Part shown: piece by piece, positions 19,101-28,100 of the stretch
Layout: each line of letters starts with the position of its first letter
Position numbering within the stretch: position 1 is the stretch's first letter
Assembly (NCBI RefSeq): GCF_002895435.1
Contig: NZ_POYJ01000002.1
Location: forward strand, 310,001-374,000
DNA: 64,000 nucleotides
Direction of reading: 5' to 3'
Origin: Aquimarina sediminis
GTDB taxonomy: Bacteria; Bacteroidota; Bacteroidia; Flavobacteriales; Flavobacteriaceae
Notes under the pieces: generated by a model
The model's input: the letters and a program-made list of their open reading frames with translations, nothing else
What the model was told of the DNA's origin: nothing
The model's database searches: none
Program-made: the position numbers and the translations under genes

Positions 19101-22100
19101 CGCTTAAATCTACAAAATCAAAAGGTCCTGTACCTCCAGTAATAGAAACAATAACAGTCTCATCATTATCACATGAAATAACACCTCCATTAACAGCTCC
19201 CGTATCTCGAACAACTGTAGGATCTGTCATAATTGGGAATGCTGGAACAACAACATCAAAATTAGCAAATGCACAATTATTATCATCAGTAACAGTAAAG
19301 GTATACGTACCAGAAACACTTGCTGTAACCTCATACTGAACACCTGCCGTACCACCATCTGCATCAGTAACATCAGTCTCTGATCCACTTGCTGCTCCTG
19401 TATAAGAAACATCATATGGTGCTGTACCGCCCGTAATAGTCAACGTAATCACTGGGAAAACATCCCCATTAGATGCATCACAACCATAAGCAGTCTGTGC
19501 AAAAGTAACATCAACTGCTGCTGTAGGACCACCAATAGTAACCTGAATAGCAGGTGTATTTGAACAGCCCTTATCCGAAGTAACTACAATATCATATGTA
19601 CCTGCTGGTAAATTCTCAAATAATGGATTTGATTGTAATGGTCGCGTTGTAGGACCTGCTACAATCTCATATTGATATGGCGGATTATCATCTGCCGAAG
19701 CGTCCAAACTAACTAAAATAGTACCATCACTACCACCAAAACATGAAACATCTGTAGGAGTACCTGAAGGAATTGGGTCTAAGAAAGTAGGAACCGTAAT
19801 ATCAAAGGTAGCTGTACAACCCGGAGCTGCACTAATACCACTATCAATAACCTCAACACGGTAATCTCCTGGGAAAATACCATCAGTACCTGCAACAGTA
19901 CTACTAAAAGTAATCTGATCTGCTCCTGGTCCTGGAGTTTGAGTAACTCCTGGAATCGTAGTACCACTTCCTGAATCAACTAAATCAAAAGTAAAGTTAC
20001 CTGGATTAGCTGTAATGTCTGAACCACCGCTAACCGTAGCTATTATAGTAGCATCATTATCTCGACACGTAGGATCAGTAAAAGTAGCGCTAACCAATAG
20101 CTCTGGGAAAACTGTAATGCTTTGTGAAGTCGATGGACATCCATTCTCATCATAGACCGTAACCGTATAAGTACCTGGTCCCGAAACTGTAAACTGATGC
20201 TCGGTATTACTTACATTACCAACAACAGGTGTCCCAGCGTCTAACTGATATGTCAGCTCACCTGTACCTGGTGGAGATGCTACATTACTTGAAGCTGTTA
20301 CCGTAAAAGTATAATCATTATCAAATGTACATGGATCATCTACAAAAGCAGGAATAGGGTTTAAAACCGGTGGAGGTGTTACACCAGGGATAGTAATCTC
20401 TCTGGAAATAACACAGTTATTACTGTCCTCTACAAAAATAACCCATGTCGTGCTGGTAGCAGGATCCAAAGTAAAGACTTCGGTCAAAGGATATACTCCT
20501 GGGTCTGGCTGTGGAGCAGTTCCTGCAACAGCAGCAAAACTATAAGGTCCAACGCCTCCATTGGCATCCATAGTAACCGTTGATAATGCATTATTACAAT
20601 CAGGTATCGTAGCGCTTAATAAATCTAACGTTAACGCTGCTGGCTGATCGATAGTAGTCGTATTAGATACCTCATCACAAAATGGAGTATCCAAAGCCTC
20701 TACAGAAACCTGCAAAGTACCTCCTGGTAACCCTGTGATCAATAATGGATTCGTGGTTGTATTTCCTAAAGTACTCGGAACAACAACTGCTCCTGTACCT
20801 GTATTAGTTACAATATAATTATAAGCACCAGTGTAATTACCAATGTTTAATGAAATTTCACCAGTGGTCGCACCAGCACACAACACATCTGTTATTGTAG
20901 TTACTGTAGCTGTGATTGTATCAAAAGCACCAATATCATATGGTGCAGTATCTATACTACAACCTGTACCCTGATCAGTAATTCTAAATACATAAGAACC
21001 AACATTAGGTAAAGAAAATGTAGCAGTAGTCTCAACTCCTGGAGTACCTCCATTGTCACCTGTACCAGCAACAACTGCCAATTGTGAAGCAACCGTACCG
21101 CTTAAATCTACAAAATCAAAAGGTCCTGTACCTCCAGTAATAGAAACAATAACAGTCTCATCATTATCACATGAAATAACACCTCCATTAACAGCTCCCG
21201 TATCTCGAACAACTGTAGGATCTGTCATAATTGGGAATGCTGGAACAACAACATCAAAATTAGCAAATGCACAATTATTATCATCAGTAACAGTAAAGGT
21301 ATACGTACCAGAAACACTTGCTGTAACCTCATACTGAACACCTGCCGTACCACCATCTGCATCAGTAACATCAGTCTCTGATCCACTTGCTGCTCCTGTA
21401 TAAGAAACATCATATGGTGCTGTACCGCCCGTAATAGTCAACGTAATCACTGGGAAAACATCCCCATTAGATGCATCACAACCATAAGCAGTCTGTGCAA
21501 AAGTAACATCAACTGCTGCTGTAGGACCACCAATAGTAACCTGAATAGCAGGTGTATTTGAACAGCCCTTATCCGAAGTAACTACAATATCATATGTACC
21601 TGCTGGTAAATTCTCAAATAATGGATTTGATTGTAATGGTCGCGTTGTAGGACCTGCTACAATCTCATATTGATATGGCGGATTATCATCTGCCGAAGCG
21701 TCCAAACTAACTAAAATAGTACCATCACTACCACCAAAACATGAAACATCTGTAGGAGTACCTGAAGGAATTGGGTCTAAGAAAGTAGGAACCGTAATAT
21801 CAAAGGTAGCTGTACAACCCGGAGCTGCACTAATACCACTATCAATAACCTCAACACGGTAATCTCCTGGGAAAATACCATCAGTACCTGCAACAGTACT
21901 ACTAAAAGTAATCTGATCTGCTCCTGGTCCTGGAGTTTGAGTAACTCCTGGAATCGTAGTACCACTTCCTGAATCAACTAAATCAAAAGTAAAGTTACCT
22001 GGATTAGCTGTAATGTCTGAACCACCGCTAACCGTAGCTATTATAGTAGCATCATTATCTCGACACGTAGGATCAGTAAAAGTAGCGCTAACCAATAGCT

Positions 22101-25100
22101 CTGGGAAAACTGTAATGCTTTGTGAAGTCGATGGACATCCATTCTCATCATAAACCGTAACTGTATATGTACCTGGTCCCGAAACTGTAAACTGATGCTC
22201 GGTATTACTTACATTACCAACAACAGGTGTCCCAGCATCCAACTGATATGTCAACTCACCAGTACCTGGTGGAGAGGCTACATTACTTGAAGCTGTTACT
22301 GTAAAGGTATAATCATTATCAAAAGTACAAGGATCATCTACAAACGTAGGAATAGGATCCAAAGTAGGTGCCGCAGTAAATGCTGGGATAGTAATATCTC
22401 TTGAAACTACACAATTATTACTATCCTCTACAAAAATAGTCCATGCTGTATCGGTAACTGGATTCAAAGTAAATACCTCTGTCAATGGATATACTCCCGG
22501 ATCCGGAGAACCAGCTCCTGCAACGGCAGCAAAACTGTAAGGTCCAACTCCTCCATTGGCATCCATAGTAACCGTAGATAAAGTATCATTACAATTCGTA
22601 TCAGTTGCATTTATAAAATTAAGTGTAAGTGCACTACTTGGCTGAGTTATCGTAAAAGGTGCCGCATCCGTACAAGGTATCGCAGCTCCAGCTGTCTCTA
22701 CAGCTCGAATAAAGTAGTTTCCTTCACTCAAACCAGTAGCTGTACCCGAAAGTATAGGCGCAACTAAAGTACCAGAGATACCAGCGCTTATTCCTGTATC
22801 GGCATCAAAAATTTCCCAAGCAATATTCGTAGCTCCCGCTGGGGTAACAACAGTAAAGTCGATTTCCCCATCTGAGCCTCCGAAACAATGAACAGGATCA
22901 TTATTGGTTATTGTAATATCAAATCCTGGAGGATCGACAGCAGGCACCGTTTCAAAATATTTACATCCCGAAGAAGTATCTACAATTTCAAATACATAAG
23001 GTACTCCATAATCCAGACCTGTAAATTCATGTCGCGTTTCATTACCAGATCCGTTTAACAAAGAAGAAGGCAATCCATTTAAAGGTTCATATGGAGGAAT
23101 TGATGAGCCTGTAGCTCTAAATTCGTTAATCAAAAACGGACCTACTCCTCCTGTTACCGTAACTCGATAAGTAGCTCCCGCAGCACAATCCGAAGGAATA
23201 CCCGTAGCCGAAAAATCTAAATCAAAAGGTGGTTGGGTAACTAAAAATGGCCCTACTCTATTACTACACCCATCAGAAGCTATAACATCTACAAAATAAG
23301 AGTCCGGATCCAGATTATCAAATGTAGGACCTGAACCAGCTGCTAAATTGATAGGATTTGTTGTTGTTACGGTGTTTTGTGTTAAATCACTGTTTAATAA
23401 TACGTATGTATAATCTGTCACTCCAGCTGACCCTCCTGTTGCAGGGTTTAATACTATTGTTCCGGTTACATTAGTCGTACAATCAATATTAGTAATAGAG
23501 CTAGCTGTAACGTCTATCTGAGGTGATTCGGTTACGGTAGCCTGTACCGTACCAACACATTCCTTTGAATCCCTAACTTCAAAATCATATGTCCCTGCAG
23601 CCAAACCAGTAAAAGTAAGATTAGTCGTAAAAATACCAGCCGGTAAAATTCTGGCTTCAAATGGGCTAACACCCGCAGTAGGGGTAATTGTTACGACCCC
23701 TGTAGATTCTCCAAAACAAAGAACAGGCGTAACCGTAGTTGTAGCTGTTGGAGTAACTGTAGGTGATACCACTATTGGTGCTGAGTTACCAACACAATTC
23801 AATCCATCTGTAACACGTATTTCATAAGTTCCAGCGGTGTTAATCGAAGCTGGAGAAGTAACCCCTGCCAAGAAAACTGTACCTGATCCCGAATTAATAA
23901 CATCATAAGTATATGTCCCATCACCACCACTTGCTGTAAAAGCAATCGTAGCGTTTGGACTCACTGAACAATCTAGGTCTTTGGTAAGATTAGCCGTAAT
24001 GGTAAGCTCTGGATTAATTGTAAAATTAATCGAAGGAGAGGTACAATTACTAACCGTATTAGTTACCGTCACAGTATGATTACCCGGTGTAAGATCCGGA
24101 ATCTCAAATGTGTTTGCCGGTGCAGCTCCTCCTAAAAAGGTAACTATCTCTGGTGCACCACCATCCAAACTATAAGTAAATGGACCAACTGGTGTAGGAA
24201 CCCCTAACGTAATAGTAATCCATTGTGTAGCAAAATCGGTAGTATCATAACATGGATCTCCTCCTACTGCAGTAGCGATAGTAGGAGGGGCTAGTTGACC
24301 AACTGTCTCCTGCTGAGTAACCTCACAGGCAGCAGCACTATTACCATCTCGAACAGCGATAGTATATGTCGCAGCCGCTAAACCACTAAATGTATTACTA
24401 CTCTGAAAAGCAGTCAAAACTGTAGTGCCAGCTGCATCACGCAACTCATACTCATATCCGCCCCGTCCTCCTGCAGCAGTAACCGTAATAATACCAGAAT
24501 TAACTCCACAGTTCGAATCCGTTACAGCAGTAGTAAAACTCAACACCGCAGGATCTGTAATGGTAACTTGAGTTGTATCACTACAATTCGTAGTGTCATC
24601 AGTAACGACAATGTTATACGTCCCAGCTCCTAATCCTGTTAAAGGAGTCGGTGTAGTATTGATCGAACCACCAGTAACCATACCCACAATTGTTCCACCA
24701 GTAATTACATAACTATATGTAGTCGTTGATAAATCAACTCCTGTAACATTAAAAGATAAAGAAGCATCCGTATCTCCATTACAAGTAGGCTCAGCAGTAA
24801 TACTACCACTAACAGCTATAGGGTCTATAGGGTCTATTGTATAAGTCTCTGAATAAATACATCCATCAGTAGTCGTACGCGCTTCAAAAGTATAGGTGTC
24901 GTCTGCCGGTAATGTATAAACTGTTGTAGCACTAAAAGCTGTAGCACTTGCAGCCGGTGCAGTAATTCTATATTCAAAGCTACTCGCACCATTGGTACCT
25001 GTAGCAGTAACAGTAACATCTGAAGTCAAGCCAGGACATTGAACCTGTGTCTGTGAAAAACTAAGATCACTAACCTCCTGAAGTGGGTCTATCGTTAAAT

Positions 25101-28100
25101 CTCCCAAGTTAACAGGACAGGCTGCTGTATTAGTATCTCGAATGTACAAAGTATAAGTACCATCCGTTAAACCTGTAAATACACCTGTAGTATTCGTATA
25201 ATCAACACCATCAATACTATATTCATAACTACCATTACCATTTGCCGCACCTGAAACTGTAATCTCTCCTAAAATTGGAGTCGTACTCGATCCGGAAGCA
25301 TCACAACTATAATCCTGTGTAATAGCAATATTAGCCGTAATCGGTGTAGGAGCAGTAATAGTTGTATTCAAGACAGGTGCTAAAGCACATCCATCACCAT
25401 CAGTAATAGTAATAACATGGGCACCAACAGCTACATTAGTAAATGTAGTTGAAGTTGCTCCTATTGGTCCTATTGTTGTTGTTCCATCAAGAACATATGT
25501 AAATGGTCCATCTCCTGCAGTAACATTTACTAAAATAGAACCTGTATCTCCTGTACATAAAGGATCTGTCGGTGTAGCCGTCGCGGCTAGTGGAACATAT
25601 GCCGTCACTACAATTGGTGCTGAAGTAGCAACACAATTCAATCCATCTGTAACACGTATTTCATAGGTTCCAGCTGTATTAATTGATGCAGGCGAAGTAA
25701 CCCCTGCCAAGAAAACTGTGCCTGATCCCGAATTAATAACATCATAAGTATATGTTCCATCACCTCCACTTGCTGTAAAAGCAATTGTAGCATCCGGACT
25801 TGGAGCACAATCTAAATCTTTTGTAAGATTGGCCGTAATGGTAAGCTCTGGATTAATCGTAAAACTAATCGAAGGAGATGTACAATTACTAACTGTATTA
25901 GTCACAGTAACTGTATGATTACCAGGTGTAAGATCTGGTAACTCAAAAGTGTTTGCTGGTGCTGCTCCTCCTAAAAAGGTAACAATCTCTGGCGCACCGC
26001 CATCTAAGCTATATGTAAATGGACCAACTGGTGTGGGAACTCCCAACGTAATAGTAATCCATTGTGTAGCAAAATCTGTAGTATCATAGCATGGATCACC
26101 TCCTACTGCCGTAGCAATTGTAGGTGGAGCTAGTTGACCAACTGTCTCCTGCTGCGTAACCTCACAAGCAGCAGCACTATTACCATCTCGTACTGCAATT
26201 GTATATGTCGCAGCCGCTAAACCACTAAAAGTATTACTACTCTGAAAAGCAGTCAAAACTGTAGTACCAGCTGCATCACGCAACTCATACTCATATCCTC
26301 CTCGCCCACCTGCTGCGGTAACCGTAATAATACCAGAATTAACTCCACAATTCGAATCCGTAACCGAAGTCGTAAAACTCAATACCGCAGGATCTGTAAT
26401 GATAACCTGAGCTGTATCACTACAATTTGTAGTGTCATCAGTAACAACAACATCATAAGTACCTGCACCTAACCCCGCTAAAGGTGTCGGTGTAGTGTTG
26501 ATAGGACCACCAGTAACAGAACCTACAATAGTACCTCCAGTTATTACATAGCTATATGTAGTCGAAGATAAATCAACTCCTGTAACATTAAAAGATAAAG
26601 AAGCATCAGTATCTCCATTACAAGTAGGCTCAGCAGTAATACTACCACTAACCGCAATATTGTCTATAGGGTCTATTGTATAAGTCTCTGAATAAATACA
26701 TCCATCAGTAGTTGTACGTGCTTCAAAAGTATAGGTGTCATCTGCTGGTAATGTATAGACTGTAGTGGTACTAAAAGCTGTAGCACTTGCAGCTGGTGCT
26801 GTAATTCTATATTCAAAGCTACTCGCACCATTAGTGCCTGTAGCGGTAACTGTAACATTTGAAGTCAATCCAGGGCATTGAACCTGAGTTTGTGAAAAAC
26901 TAAGATCGCTAACCTCCTGAAGAGGATCTATTGTTAAATCTCCTAAGTTAACAGGACAAGCTGCTGTATTAGTATCACGAATGTACAGAGTATAAGTACC
27001 ATCTGTTAAACCTGTAAATACACCTGTAGTATTCGTATAATCAACACCATCAATACTATATTCATAACTACCATTACCATTTGCCGCACCTGAAACTGTA
27101 ATCTCTCCTAAAATTGGAGTCGTACTCGATCCGGAAGCATCACAACTATAATCCTGTGTAATAGCAATATTAGCCGTAATTGCCGCTGGAACTGTAAAAT
27201 TAATAGTTGGCAGTACCAAGTCACATCCAAATTGATCCTCTACTGTAACAACATGAGAAACACTCGGATCAACACTATTAAATGTCTCTGAGGTACTAAC
27301 TGTTGGGCCTATACTTACTTCTGTCGCAGTTCCTTGATCCAAAATATAGGTGAAAGGACCTTCTCCTGCAGTAATATTTACCAGAATAGAACCTAAACCT
27401 GTTGGACATACCGGGTCTGTAGGTGTAGCCGTGGCAACAAGTTGCTCATAAGGGCTTACATCTACACTTCCTGCAAAAATTGTACAAGTATTATCTAAAT
27501 CATTAATATAAACCGGATAATTACCAGCAACTGTAGCTCTAAACTGATAAGTAGTCGCTGTCAAAGGAACTAGGGTAGTCCCTAAGAAATCTGATTGCGT
27601 ATTAAACGCAAAATTACCCGACCCTCCTGTGACAGTAACCTCATAAATCGCAATAAATTCATCCGGATCAAATGGCAATGCTGCAGGATCATAATCCGGA
27701 TGTAATGGATCGTTCAAATTTGGATCTGGTTGATATCCAGGATTACAATGTAAATCCTCGAGTAATACTACTGTAGCCGAAAATGGTGCTGCAGGAGCAA
27801 CTACTCTTGTAAAAGTCTCAGAACAGCTACCGTCTGCAGATAAAACCTGAACCTCATAAGTATCAGGAACAAGTCCTGTAAACGTATGATTCGGAACTGT
27901 TACTGGTCCTTCAGAATCTGTAAAAGCAGTAGTGGTACTGTTTATAGTATATGTATAATTAATCTGTGAATCGGCAACTGTAATAGCAATAGATCCTCTA
28001 TCATCTGGACAAGTTGGTGAAGTTACCGTAACGGTTTCATTAGCATCCAATTCGTCTAAGAAAACTGAATCTTGAAAAATACAAGCTGTAGGCAATCCTC

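Noticed and set aside
19055-19339. Plus-strand open frame of 94 codons repeated exactly at 21053-21337.
   Set aside because: Antisense to the sprB-1 tandem repeat; both copies exist only because the coding strand is duplicated.
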